Assembly (NCBI GenBank): GCA_019635315.1
Contig: JAHBZT010000001.1
Coordinates: 372,001-436,000, forward strand
Direction: 5' to 3'
DNA from: Rubrivivax sp.
GTDB taxonomy: Bacteria; Pseudomonadota; Gammaproteobacteria; Burkholderiales; Burkholderiaceae_C
Length of the DNA: 64,000 nucleotides
Made by a program: the position numbers and the translations under genes. Position 1 is the first letter of the stretch. Every line of letters starts with the position of its first letter. A model generated the notes under the pieces. The model did no database searches and was not told where the DNA came from. It saw only the letters and a program-made list of their open reading frames with translations. Positions 16,410 to 27,822 of the stretch are shown in pieces.

Positions 16410-17032
16410 ATGCGCCCGACGGCATGGCCGCGCTGCCGGTCGAGGCACTGCCCGGCCACCCGGACTTCGTGCGCCTGGCCGGCATCGCCGGTGTCGAGGT
16501 CGACCTGCGCTACGCCGGCACGAACAACTTTGCCGGCCGCAAGCTCTACGGCGCCATGGACTGCGCGTGGCTGCGCCGCGAGGCCGCCGCGGGCCTGGCG
16601 GCCTCGGCGGCCTGGCTGGCGCGGCGTGCGCCGGGCTGGACCCTGCGCGTGCTGGACGCGCTGCGCCCGCAGCGTGTGCAGGAGGCGATCTGGGCCGACG
16701 TCGTCGGCACGCCGCAGCAGCTGTATTTCGCGAACCCCGCGCGCGGCTCGATCCACAGCTTCGGCATGGCGGTCGACGTGACGCTGGTCGAAGCCGCGGG
16801 ACGGGAGGCCGACATGGGCAGCGGCTTCGACGAGATGGACCTCGCGTCGCACCCGGCGCTGCACGAGCAGCTGCTGGCCAGCGGCCGCCTGACGCCGGCG
16901 CAGGTGCAGCGCCGGCAGCTGCTGCACGACGCGATGGCGGCCGGCGGCTTTGCCGGCATCCCGACCGAGTGGTGGCACTTCGACCACGGCGACCGCGAAC
17001 GCGTGCGGCGCGAACTGCCGCGCGTGCTGTGA
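16406..17032 (+). CDS. ddpX: D-alanyl-D-alanine dipeptidase (M15D, VanX/DdpX type)
   Basis: This 208-residue zinc dipeptidase hydrolyses D-Ala-D-Ala. Zinc ligands and catalytic residues are seen in 'SIHSFGMAVDVT' (His117, Asp124) and 'TEWWHFDHGD' (catalytic Glu188, His191). The length matches VanX-type enzymes (about 200). No signal peptide is visible, so it should act in the cytoplasm on dipeptide recovered from peptidoglycan turnover. No vanH/vanA ligase genes are present, so it is a catabolic DdpX-type enzyme, not a resistance determinant. It overlaps the LysR gene by four bases at its start, and its stop shares one base with the ldcA start. Confidence 0.92.
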   Translation: MNAPDGMAALPVEALPGHPDFVRLAGIAGVEVDLRYAGTNNFAGRKLYGAMDCAWLRREAAAGLAASAAWLARRAPGWTLRVLDALRPQRVQEAIWADVVGTPQQLYFANPARGSIHSFGMAVDVTLVEAAGREADMGSGFDEMDLASHPALHEQLLASGRLTPAQVQRRQLLHDAMAAGGFAGIPTEWWHFDHGDRERVRRELPRVL

Positions 17033-18081
17033 TGGCGCGCGCCGGCCGCCGCCGCTTCCTCGCTGCTGCTGCTGCCGCCGCGCCCGCCCTGGCCGCGGCG
17101 CAGGGTGCCGGGGCGGCGGCCGCCGCGCCTCCGCTGCTGCGCGCGCCGCGCCTGCAGCCCGGCGACACGATCGCGCTGATCAACCCCTCGGGCGCGCTGC
17201 ACACGCGCGCGCCCTACGAGATCGCGACCGAGTCGCTGCAGGCGCTGGGCTTTCGCGTGCGCGAGGCGCCGCACCTGCGCGCGCGCCGCGGCCACCTGGC
17301 CGGCAGCGACGAGCAGCGCGCCGCCGACGTCAACGCGATGTTCGCCGACCCCGGCGTGCACGGCCTGCTGGCGATGACCGGCGGCGCCGGCGGCAACCGC
17401 ATGCTGCCGCTGGTGGACTACGGCCTGATCCGCCGTCACCCGAAATTCCTGGGCGGCTTCTCGGACCTCACGGCATTGCTCAACGCGGTGCACGCGAAGA
17501 CCGGCCTCGTGACCTTCCACGGCCCGCTGGGCGCCACCGAGTGGAATGCCTTCAGCGTCGAGCACCTGCGCGGCGCGGTGATGGACGCGCAGCCCATGCT
17601 GCTGGCCAACCGGCCCGACAAGGGCGACCTGCTCGCGCCGCGCACGGACCGCATCACGACGCTGCGCGGCGGTGTGGCGCGCGGGCCGCTGCTCGGCGGC
17701 AACCTGGCCGTGCTGAGCTCGATGGCCGGCTCGGCCTACTGGCCGCGCTTCGACGGCGCGATCCTGTTCCTGGAGGAGGTCAACGAATACATCTACCGCG
17801 TCGACCGCATGCTCAGCACGCTCAAGCTGGCCGGCGTGCTGGACCGCCTGGCCGGCGTGGTGCTGGGCGCGTTCACGAACTGCGGCCCGGGCGACGGCAG
17901 CTATGGCGTGCTGACACTGGACGAGGTCTTCGACGACTGGTTCCGGCCGCTCGGGGTGCCGGTCTATGCCGGCGCGATGATCGGCCACATCCGGCGCAAG
18001 TTCACCGTGCCGGTGGGGCTGCCGGTGGAGATGGACGCGGACGCGGGGACGATCCGGTTTCTGCAGCCGGCGGTGATTTGA
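17032..18081 (+). CDS. ldcA: LD-carboxypeptidase (S66), exported
   Basis: This 349-residue serine peptidase of family S66 removes the terminal D-Ala from murein tetrapeptides. The nucleophile is Ser144 in 'GGFSDLTALLN', and the later 'FLEEVNE' and 'GHIRRKF' motifs hold the Glu and His of the triad. Unlike the cytoplasmic E. coli LdcA, it has a leader with adjacent arginines (RRRFLAAAAAAAPALAAAQG) that looks like a Tat or Sec signal, placing it in the periplasm. It starts at the overlap TGATG with ddpX. Together with ddpX and LysR it forms a small peptidoglycan-peptide degradation operon. Confidence 0.9.
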   Translation: MARAGRRRFLAAAAAAAPALAAAQGAGAAAAAPPLLRAPRLQPGDTIALINPSGALHTRAPYEIATESLQALGFRVREAPHLRARRGHLAGSDEQRAADVNAMFADPGVHGLLAMTGGAGGNRMLPLVDYGLIRRHPKFLGGFSDLTALLNAVHAKTGLVTFHGPLGATEWNAFSVEHLRGAVMDAQPMLLANRPDKGDLLAPRTDRITTLRGGVARGPLLGGNLAVLSSMAGSAYWPRFDGAILFLEEVNEYIYRVDRMLSTLKLAGVLDRLAGVVLGAFTNCGPGDGSYGVLTLDEVFDDWFRPLGVPVYAGAMIGHIRRKFTVPVGLPVEMDADAGTIRFLQPAVI

Positions 18082-18181
18082 TCGTTTGGCGGCATGGTCT
18101 TGCCGGCGGGCGGGTGTGCGTGTGTATGCAGTTGCCCTGCGGGCTGCGTTGGTGCGTGCAGGCGGTTCCGCCCCCTGGGCG

Positions 18182-18578
18182 GGTTACTTTCATTTGCTGG
18201 CCCAAATGAAAGTAACCAAAGCAAAGGGCCTTCGAACGCAAAACCATTCAACCCGTTCTTCGCGCTTGGGCCCCTCTCTCCACCGCCAACGTCGCCGGCC
18301 ATCGAACCGAGGCGCGCCTGAACCTCGCACTGCCCTGGCTTGCGTGAAGCCTTGCGATCAGCGCGCGCCGAAGCAGGCGTGCCCTCAGCGGCGCGGCCCA
18401 AGCCGCAAGGCGGACCGCGAGCCAGGGCAGTGCGAGGTTCAGGCCTGCTCTCGGCTCGATGACCGAAGGCTCTTCAGGTGGCGCGAGGGGCCCAAGCGCG
18501 AAGAACGGGTTGAATGGTGTTGCATTCCAGGCCCTCTTCTTTGGTGACTTTCTTCTGGGCCAGCAGAAGAAAGTTACC
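18182..18578. repeat. Nested palindromic intergenic element (about 400 bp)
   Basis: The non-coding region 18082-18796 holds a large symmetrical element. Three pairs of inverted blocks share one centre near 18380: 18182-18217 with 18543-18578; 18243-18276 with 18485-18518 (34 bp, perfect); and 18316-18340 with 18420-18444 (25 bp, perfect). The outer blocks are hairpins in their own right: 18182-18196/18203-18217 is a perfect 15-bp stem with a six-base loop, and 18543-18557/18564-18578 matches at 14 of 15. No transposase is encoded. It looks like a non-autonomous MITE-like or REP-like element. The 100 bp before it show no gene. Confidence 0.85.
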
Positions 18579-18580
18579 CG

Positions 18581-18728
18581 CCCGGAGGGCGGAACCTGCC
18601 GGCAGGCAAAGCCGCTGCCCGGAGGGCGGAACCTGCCGGCAGGCAGTGCCGTTGCCCGGAGGGCGGAACCTGCCGGCAGGCAAAGCCGCCGCCCGCAGGG
18701 CAAGTCGAGCCGGCAGGCCGCGCCATCG
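18581..18728. repeat. 37-bp tandem array with internal palindromes
   Basis: Units beginning CCCGGAGGGCGG or CCCGCAGGGC start at 18581, 18618, 18655 and 18692, an exact 37-bp period. The first three contain the perfect palindrome CCTGCCGGCAGG (18595-18606, 18632-18643, 18669-18680). The fourth unit has decayed, and further partial units run to about 18780. The array is attached directly to the right end of the nested palindrome, so the two may be parts of one element. No gene is supported here. Confidence 0.88.
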
Positions 18729-18796
18729 CGCGAAGCGCAACTCCACCCGCCGGCAGGCAACGCAGCCGCCCGCAGGGCAGCGACAACGCCCGTTCG

Positions 18797-19372
18797 CTAG
18801 AACGACGACCCCGGTTCCCGGAGGAACGCCTCTTCCTCCGGCGTCGAAGCCCGCCCGAGCACGGCATTGCGATGCGGATAACGCCCGAAGCGCACGATCA
18901 CGTCGAAATGCTTGCGCGCCCACAGCAGCGCATCGCCGCCGACGGCCGGTGACTCGTCGGCCAGCGCGCCGAACAGCCGCAGCGACTCGTGCTGCATCGC
19001 GAGGTCCTCGGCATGCTCGAAGGGCAGGTAGGCGAACCAGCGCTCGAGCGGCGCCAGCCGCCGGTCGTCGCCGCGCGCGACCAGCGCCTGCGCGGCGGCC
19101 AGCGCCAGCGCGTCGCCGGCGAAGGCGCGCGGGGTGTCGCGGTGGATGTTGCGCGGAAACTGGTCCAGCACCACGATGCGCGCCAGCGCGCCCTGCGGCG
19201 TCGCGTCCCAGTCGCGCAGGCCGCCGGCCAGCGCGGTCTGGACCAGCGCGCCGAAGCGCGCGCGGATCGTCGCGTCGAAGGCCGGGTCCTTGCGGAACCA
19301 TTCGGTCCGCGGCGTGGCGCTCGGCGGCGCGCCGAACCAGAAGTCGAGCACGGTCTGTGCGTGGGCGTCCAT
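18797..19372 (-). CDS. DUF924 family protein
   Basis: This is a 191-residue cytoplasmic helical protein with the family marks 'VLDFWFG' at the start, 'VVLDQFPRNIHRDTPRAFAGD' in the middle and 'PFEHAED' after it. The DUF924 family is common in proteobacteria, has a TPR-like all-helical fold, and no established function. The ATG at 19370-19372 puts the 'VLDFWFG' motif at residue 8, as usual; an in-frame ATG ten codons upstream is less likely. It faces the FHA-EAL gene across a 98-bp divergent spacer, and its 3' end lies next to the repeat region. Confidence 0.92.
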   Translation of the reverse strand: MDAHAQTVLDFWFGAPPSATPRTEWFRKDPAFDATIRARFGALVQTALAGGLRDWDATPQGALARIVVLDQFPRNIHRDTPRAFAGDALALAAAQALVARGDDRRLAPLERWFAYLPFEHAEDLAMQHESLRLFGALADESPAVGGDALLWARKHFDVIVRFGRYPHRNAVLGRASTPEEEAFLREPGSSF

Positions 19373-19470
19373 GTGCGCATTGTCGCGCCGCGGCCGTGGC
19401 ATCCTGCCGCCGCAGCGCGCCGCGACGGCGCTACAGTGGCCGGCTGTCGCCCGACCGCGCGGAGCACCGC

Positions 19471-20574
19471 TTGGACGAAGCCTGGTTCCTGGAGACCATC
19501 GCCGCCGACGGCTCGCACCGCCGGCTGCCCATCCTGCACTGGCCCTGGCGCATCGGCCGCGACGCCGACAACGACCTCGTCGTCGACGGCTTCGGGCTCT
19601 CGCGCCACCATGCGCGGCTCGAACGCGACGCCGGCGGCCGGCTGCGGCTCGTCGACCTCGACAGCACCAACGGCAGCTTCGTCAACCGCGAACGCCTGAG
19701 CGGCGCGCGCGCGGTCGGCGACGACGACGTGCTGCACTTCGGCACCGCCGAATACCGGCTCGGCTGCCAGGCCGGGCCGCTGCCCGAGGCCGCGGCCGAC
19801 GAGGACGACCGCACGCAGATCGTGGCGGCGGCGCAGATGCTGCCGCAGCACTTCGTGCAGCACGAGCGCCAGTTCATCGAACTGCTCGGCGGCCGCGGGC
19901 TGAGCGGTGCCGTGCAGCCCATCGTGGACGCCGCCAGCGGCCGCCTGTTCGCCTACGAGCTGCTGGGCCGCGGCGCGCACCCCGACCTGCCGGAGTCGCC
20001 GATGCGGCTGTTCGACCTCGCCGCGCGGCTGGGCCGCGAGGCCGAGCTCAGCGAGGCCTTCCGCAACCACGGCGTCGCCGCCGCGGCGCCGCGCCTGAAC
20101 GGCGCGCGGCTGTTCGTCAACACGCACCCGAAGGAGACATTCTCCGACGCCTTCTTCGCGGCGCTGGCCCGGCTGCGCGCGCTGCCGCGCGCGCCCGACC
20201 TGGTGGTCGAGATCCACGAGAGCGCGGTCGTCGAGGTCGCGCGCATGCGCGAGCTGGCGGCGCGGCTGGCCGGCATCGGCGTGTCCTTCGCGTACGACGA
20301 CTTTGGCGCTGGGCAGGCGCGGCTCAACGAGCTCGGCGAGGTGCCGGCGCACTTCGTCAAGTTCGACATGGCGCTGGTGCGCGGCCTGCACGAGGCGCCC
20401 GAGCGCAAGCAGCGTGTCGTGCGCGACCTCGTGAAGCTGGTGCAGGACCTCGGCTCGGTGCCGCTGGCCGAAGGCGTGGAGCTGCAGGCCGAGGCCGACC
20501 TGTGCCGCGAGATGGGCTTCCGCCTGTTCCAGGGCTGGCTGACCGGGCGGCCGCGGCCGCTGGACCGGCTGTAG
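19471..20574 (+). CDS. FHA-EAL fusion, predicted c-di-GMP phosphodiesterase
   Basis: This 367-residue cytoplasmic protein joins an FHA phosphothreonine-binding domain (residues ~15-95: 'GRDADNDLVVDGFGLSRHHA', 'STNGSFVN') to an EAL domain (~145-365). The signature is ELL rather than EAL, but the residues for c-di-GMP hydrolysis appear kept: Glu of ELL, Asn in 'FVNTHP', Glu in 'EIHES', DD in 'YDDFG', Lys in 'VKFD', Glu in 'EGVE' and Gln in 'FQGW'. It starts at TTG 19471 with GGAG six bases upstream; no ATG fits the FHA boundary. A TACAGT element at 19432-19437 may be its -10. It implies that a Ser/Thr kinase signal controls c-di-GMP breakdown. Confidence 0.87.
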   Translation: MDEAWFLETIAADGSHRRLPILHWPWRIGRDADNDLVVDGFGLSRHHARLERDAGGRLRLVDLDSTNGSFVNRERLSGARAVGDDDVLHFGTAEYRLGCQAGPLPEAAADEDDRTQIVAAAQMLPQHFVQHERQFIELLGGRGLSGAVQPIVDAASGRLFAYELLGRGAHPDLPESPMRLFDLAARLGREAELSEAFRNHGVAAAAPRLNGARLFVNTHPKETFSDAFFAALARLRALPRAPDLVVEIHESAVVEVARMRELAARLAGIGVSFAYDDFGAGQARLNELGEVPAHFVKFDMALVRGLHEAPERKQRVVRDLVKLVQDLGSVPLAEGVELQAEADLCREMGFRLFQGWLTGRPRPLDRL

Positions 20575-20592
20575 CGCCGGGCGCGCCGAGCT

Positions 20593-23868
<3,276 letters not shown>

Positions 23869-23911
23869 GGGGGTCGCGGGCGCTGCGGGCGGGCGGTGGT
23901 GCTGCGCTCGC

Positions 23912-24748
23912 TCAGCGCGGGCGCGAACGCTGCAGCAGTTCGCGCGTGGTCTCGGCCGCCGCGCGCGCGGCGGCCACGCAGGCTGCACGCGGGCCGTCGC
24001 CGCCGGCATACAGCACGGCGCGCGAGGAGCTGACGATGATCGGCCCGTCGGGCCGCCAGCCGGCGCGCACGGTGGCCTCGGCGTCGCCGCCCTGCGCGCC
24101 GATGCCGGGGATCAGCAGCGGCAGCGTCGGCGCCAGCTCGCGCACGCGCGCGACCTCGCGCGGGTAGGTCGCGCCGACGACGAGCCCGAGCCGGCCGTCG
24201 CGGTTCCAGCGGCCGGCGGCCAGCCGCGCGATGTGTTCGTAGAGCCTGCCGCCGCCGGCCAGGTCCTGCGCCTGCAGGTCGTCGCCGCCGGGGTTGGAGG
24301 TGCGGCACAGCAGGATCAGGCCGCGGCCTTCGTGGCGCAGATAGGGCTCGATGGAGTCGAAGCCCATGAACGGCGACAGTGTCACCGCGTCGGCGCGGTA
24401 GCGCTCGAAGACCTCGCGCGCATACTGCTCGGCGGTGGCGCCGATGTCGCCGCGCTTGGCGTCCAGGATCACCGGCACGCCGGGCGCCGTGGCGTGGATG
24501 TGCGCGATCAGCCGCTCGAGCTGGTCCTCGGCGCGCTGCGCCGCGAAGTAGGCGATCTGCGGCTTGAAGGCGCAGACCAGGTCGCGCGTCGCGTCGACGA
24601 TGGCGGCGCAGAAGTCGAAGATGCGCGCCGCGTCGCCGCGCCACTCGGCGGGGAAGCGCGCCGGCTCGGGGTCCAGCCCCACGCACAGCATCGAGTCGTT
24701 GGCCGCCTGCGCGGCGGCCAGCTGCTGCGGGAAGGGCGGGCGGTCCAT
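23912..24748 (-). CDS. pyrF: Orotidine 5'-phosphate decarboxylase (type 2)
   Basis: This 278-residue enzyme catalyses the last step of UMP synthesis (OMP to UMP plus CO2). The catalytic Asp-Lys-Asp array is in 'ILDAKRGDIGATAEQYA', and the phosphate loop is near 'PGIGAQGGD'. The length and motif class are those of the longer type 2 enzymes found in Burkholderiales and actinobacteria rather than the 230-residue E. coli type. It lies 15 bp downstream of purB on the same strand, so pyrimidine and purine synthesis genes are probably co-transcribed here. Confidence 0.97.
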   Translation of the reverse strand: MDRPPFPQQLAAAQAANDSMLCVGLDPEPARFPAEWRGDAARIFDFCAAIVDATRDLVCAFKPQIAYFAAQRAEDQLERLIAHIHATAPGVPVILDAKRGDIGATAEQYAREVFERYRADAVTLSPFMGFDSIEPYLRHEGRGLILLCRTSNPGGDDLQAQDLAGGGRLYEHIARLAAGRWNRDGRLGLVVGATYPREVARVRELAPTLPLLIPGIGAQGGDAEATVRAGWRPDGPIIVSSSRAVLYAGGDGPRAACVAAARAAAETTRELLQRSRPR

Positions 24749-24763
24749 CGGGCGGCCGGCGCC

Positions 24764-26131
24764 TCAGATCCGCCGCGCCAGCGTCGCCGCCAGCCCGGTG
24801 TACGACGCCGGCGTCAGCGCCTTCAGGCGCTCGCGCTCGGCCGCCGGCAGCGCCAGGCCGTCGACGAAGGCGGCCAGCGTCTCGCGCGTGATGGCCTGGC
24901 CGCGCGTCAGCGCCTTCAGCTGCTCGTAGGGTTCGGGCAGGCCGTAGCGCCGCATCACGGTCTGCACCGCCTCGGCCAGCACCTCCCACGACGCGTCCAG
25001 GTCGGCGGCCAGCGCGGCCTCGTCGAGCTGCAGCTTGCCCAGGCCCCGCTGCAGGCTGTCGTGCGCGAGCAGCGTGTAGCCCAGCGCGACGCCCATGTTG
25101 CGCAGCACCGTGGAGTCGGTCAGGTCACGCTGCCAGCGGCTGATCGGCAGCTTCTGGCTCATGTGCGCGAGCAGCGCATTGGCCAGGCCGTAGTTGCCCT
25201 CGGCATTCTCGAAGTCGATCGGGTTGACCTTGTGCGGCATCGTGCTGGAGCCCACCTCGCCGGGCTTCAGACGTTGTCGGAAATATCCCAGCGAGATGTA
25301 GCCCCAGATGTCACGGCACCAGTCGATCAGCAGCGTGTTGCAGCGCGTCACGGCGTCGAACAGCTCGGCGATGCCGTCGTGCGGCTCGATCTGGATCGTC
25401 ATCGGGTTGAAGGCCAGGCCCAGGCGCTGCTCGACGACCTCGCGCGCGAAGGCCTCCCAGTCGAAGTCGGGCCAGGCCGCCAGGTGGGCGTTGTAGTTGC
25501 CGACCGCACCGTTCATCTTCGCCGGCAGCGGCACCGCGGCGATGCGCTCGCGCGCGGCCAGCAGCCGCGCCAGCACGTTGGCGACCTCCTTGCCCACCGT
25601 GGTCGGGCTCGCGGTCTGGCCATGCGTGCGGCTGAGCATGGGCACGGCGGCGAATTCGTGCGCCATGCCGCGCAGCGTGGCCGCCAGGGCGTCCAGCGCC
25701 GGCAGCAGCACCTGCTCGCGCGCGGCCTTGAGCATCAGCGCGTGGCTGGTGTTGTTGATGTCCTCGCTGGTGCAGGCGAAGTGCACGAACTCGGCCGCGC
25801 GCTGCAGCTCGGCGTGGCCCTCGAAGCGCGCCTTCAGCCAGTACTCGACCGCCTTGACGTCGTGGTTGGTGGTCTTCTCGATGTCCTTGATCGCCTGCGC
25901 ATCGGCCTCGGAGAAGCGCACGACCAGGCCGCGCAGGAAGCCGCGCGCGGCCTTGGTCAGCGGGCGGAATTCCCTGAAGCCGGCGTCCGACAGCGCGATG
26001 AACCACTCCACCTCGACCTGCACGCGCCGGTGCATGAGCCCGAACTCCGACAGCAGCGGCCGCAGCGCGGCCAGGCGGCCGGCATAGCGGCCGTCCAGCG
26101 GCGACAGGGCGGACAGGGCGGACAGCTGCAT
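24764..26131 (-). CDS. purB: Adenylosuccinate lyase
   Basis: This is a 455-residue enzyme of the fumarase/aspartase superfamily that cleaves SAICAR and adenylosuccinate in purine synthesis. The signature 'SSTMPHKVNPIDFENAEGN' holds the catalytic serine loop, and 'SRTHGQTASPTTVGKE' holds the His acid. Length and sequence style match the E. coli type (456). The start 'MQLSALSALSPLDGRY' is typical for the family, which fixes the ATG at 26129-26131. The upstream open frame is Pro/Arg-rich and not part of the gene. Confidence 0.98.
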   Translation of the reverse strand: MQLSALSALSPLDGRYAGRLAALRPLLSEFGLMHRRVQVEVEWFIALSDAGFREFRPLTKAARGFLRGLVVRFSEADAQAIKDIEKTTNHDVKAVEYWLKARFEGHAELQRAAEFVHFACTSEDINNTSHALMLKAAREQVLLPALDALAATLRGMAHEFAAVPMLSRTHGQTASPTTVGKEVANVLARLLAARERIAAVPLPAKMNGAVGNYNAHLAAWPDFDWEAFAREVVEQRLGLAFNPMTIQIEPHDGIAELFDAVTRCNTLLIDWCRDIWGYISLGYFRQRLKPGEVGSSTMPHKVNPIDFENAEGNYGLANALLAHMSQKLPISRWQRDLTDSTVLRNMGVALGYTLLAHDSLQRGLGKLQLDEAALAADLDASWEVLAEAVQTVMRRYGLPEPYEQLKALTRGQAITRETLAAFVDGLALPAAERERLKALTPASYTGLAATLARRI

Positions 26132-26279
26132 CTTCGCGGGCTCGGGGGCTGGGCGTCGGGGGGCCGGCGACCGCGGAGACTGCACGGGCTTTCGGCGCGG
26201 CGCGGCGGCGTGCCGGGGCACGATCGCGGCAAGGCGGATTCTAGGTCTTGACCGTCGGCGGCCGGCGCGCCCGACGCAA

Positions 26280-27215
26280 TCAGGCCAGCCAGCTCCACAG
26301 CACGACCGCCGCCGAGACGACCAGCAGCAGCAGCCCGTACAGCGCGGAGATGACGACGGCGCGCAGCAGCAGCGGCCACCAGCGCCCGCCGTAGACCCGG
26401 CGCATCGCCATCAGCGTGTAGACGGGCACCACGAAGGTGGCGAGCGTGCCTGCCCAGGCCGGCCCGAAGACCGTGCAGGCCAGCGCGAGGAACCAGAAGG
26501 CATGGACGTGCAGCGCGAAGACCAGGTGCTCGGTGTAGCGCAGCCGCCGGTTCAGGTACAGCAGCTTCAGCCACAGCGCGAAGGCCGGCAGCATCACGAA
26601 CATCGCGGCGCCCAGGTTGGCGACGACACGTTCGCCGAGCTGCGGCAGCTGCGCCAGCAGCGCCTTCGCGTCGACGTCCAGGCGGCGCTGGAAGCGCCTG
26701 CACAGCCAGGCCGGGAGGCCCTCGCAGTAGAAGACACCGTCCTTCAGCCCGACCCTCCCGCCGCCCAGCGTCAGCGCGTTGACCGTGGCCTTGCGCTCGC
26801 CGATGTCCAGCTGCACCGCCTCGTCGATGTTCCAGCCGGCGGCGATGCGCAGCGCCAGCAGCACGACCAGGCTGATCGTCAGGTACAGCCGCAGCGGCAG
26901 CAGGAAGTGGCGGCGGCGACCGGCCAGGTACTGACGCGTCAGCTCGCCCGGGCGCAGCAGCAGCAGCTTGAGCGTGCGCCACAGCGCGCCCTCGGTGGCG
27001 AAGTAGGCGCCGCCGAACTGCTGCACGAACTCGCCCATCGTCGGCGGGCGCACGTTCGTCTCCTGCCCGCAGTCCGGGCAATAGCGGGGCGGCGGGGACG
27101 GCAGCGCCGCGCCGCAGTTCAGGCAGGCGGCGGGTGGCCCCGGTTCGGCCGCCGCGACCGCCACCGGGGCCGGGCCGGGCGGGCGCGCGTCGGGCGGGGC
27201 GATGGCGTCGTGCAT
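26280..27215 (-). CDS. DUF3667 membrane protein with zinc ribbon
   Basis: This is a 311-residue integral membrane protein. The N-terminus has a zinc ribbon (Cys31/Cys34 and Cys46/Cys49) followed by a conserved helix ('PTMGEFVQQFGGAYFATEGALWRTLKLLLLRPGELTRQYLAGRR', abridged here) typical of DUF3667. About five hydrophobic segments follow, one near 105-125 and the rest after residue 190. The function of the family is unknown. The ATG at 27213-27215 was preferred to an in-frame TTG three codons upstream. It stands alone between purB (148-bp gap) and a lipoprotein gene. Confidence 0.85.
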   Translation of the reverse strand: MHDAIAPPDARPPGPAPVAVAAAEPGPPAACLNCGAALPSPPPRYCPDCGQETNVRPPTMGEFVQQFGGAYFATEGALWRTLKLLLLRPGELTRQYLAGRRRHFLLPLRLYLTISLVVLLALRIAAGWNIDEAVQLDIGERKATVNALTLGGGRVGLKDGVFYCEGLPAWLCRRFQRRLDVDAKALLAQLPQLGERVVANLGAAMFVMLPAFALWLKLLYLNRRLRYTEHLVFALHVHAFWFLALACTVFGPAWAGTLATFVVPVYTLMAMRRVYGGRWWPLLLRAVVISALYGLLLLVVSAAVVLWSWLA

Positions 27216-27273
27216 CGGCGCCAACGGTAGCGCAACGCGGGCGCGCCGGGCGCGGCCGCGGCGGCGCCGCGCG

Positions 27274-27822
27274 TCACGGGCACTGCGGCACCAGCGTGGC
27301 CGGCGCCGGCAGCGCGCGCAGCGTCAGCGGCGGCGCCAGCGGCTGCCCGAGCTCGTCTTCCAGCTGCACCGCGAGCCGGGCGCCGTCCACGCGTGCCGAC
27401 AGCATCGCCGGCTGCGTGGCGCCGGCGCCGTTCGTCGCGCTGCCGTAGAAGCGCGCCCCCAGTGGCGCCGCGGCGCGGCCCCACTGGCCGTCGAACTGCC
27501 AGCCTTCGCAGGCGAACTGCAGCTCGATGCGCTGGCCCTCGGCGCGGCCGGCGACACGCCGCGCCGGGTCGCCGTCGGCCAGCGGCAGCGCGTCGGTGCC
27601 GGGGCCGCCGCTGCAGGCCAGCAGCGCGGCGATGTCGGCGTCGCACAGCGGCTCGGGTTCGGCGCCGAAGCGGGCCAGCGTGGGCGACACGCCGGTGCCG
27701 GTGCCGCCGACGCCGGGCCCGCAGGCGGCGAGCAGCGCGCCGAGCAGCGCGGCGACCAGCACCGCGGTCCGGGTCGGCCGACCCGGGCGCGGCGCGGGCG
27801 GGGTGACGGGCAGGGACTTCAT
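27274..27822 (-). CDS. Putative lipoprotein, unknown function
   Basis: This is a 182-residue protein with a lipobox LAAC (Cys34), so it should be lipidated and anchored to a membrane on the periplasmic side. The leader is unusually long and starts with a Pro/Arg-rich stretch before the hydrophobic core. After a Gly-rich linker ('GPGVGGTGTGVSP') the mature part has four further cysteines and a beta-rich pattern. No family was recognised. Its start overlaps the stop of the DUF6502 gene by four bases (ATGA), so the two are translated together and probably work together. Confidence 0.7.
   Translation of the reverse strand: MKSLPVTPPAPRPGRPTRTAVLVAALLGALLAACGPGVGGTGTGVSPTLARFGAEPEPLCDADIAALLACSGGPGTDALPLADGDPARRVAGRAEGQRIELQFACEGWQFDGQWGRAAAPLGARFYGSATNGAGATQPAMLSARVDGARLAVQLEDELGQPLAPPLTLRALPAPATLVPQCP

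Noticed and set aside
18514-18800. Open frames over the palindrome and 37-bp array, including a long lead to the FHA-EAL gene
   Set aside because: The sequence is tandem-repeat translation (GGTCRQA-like units). The FHA domain and a ribosome site place the real start at 19471.
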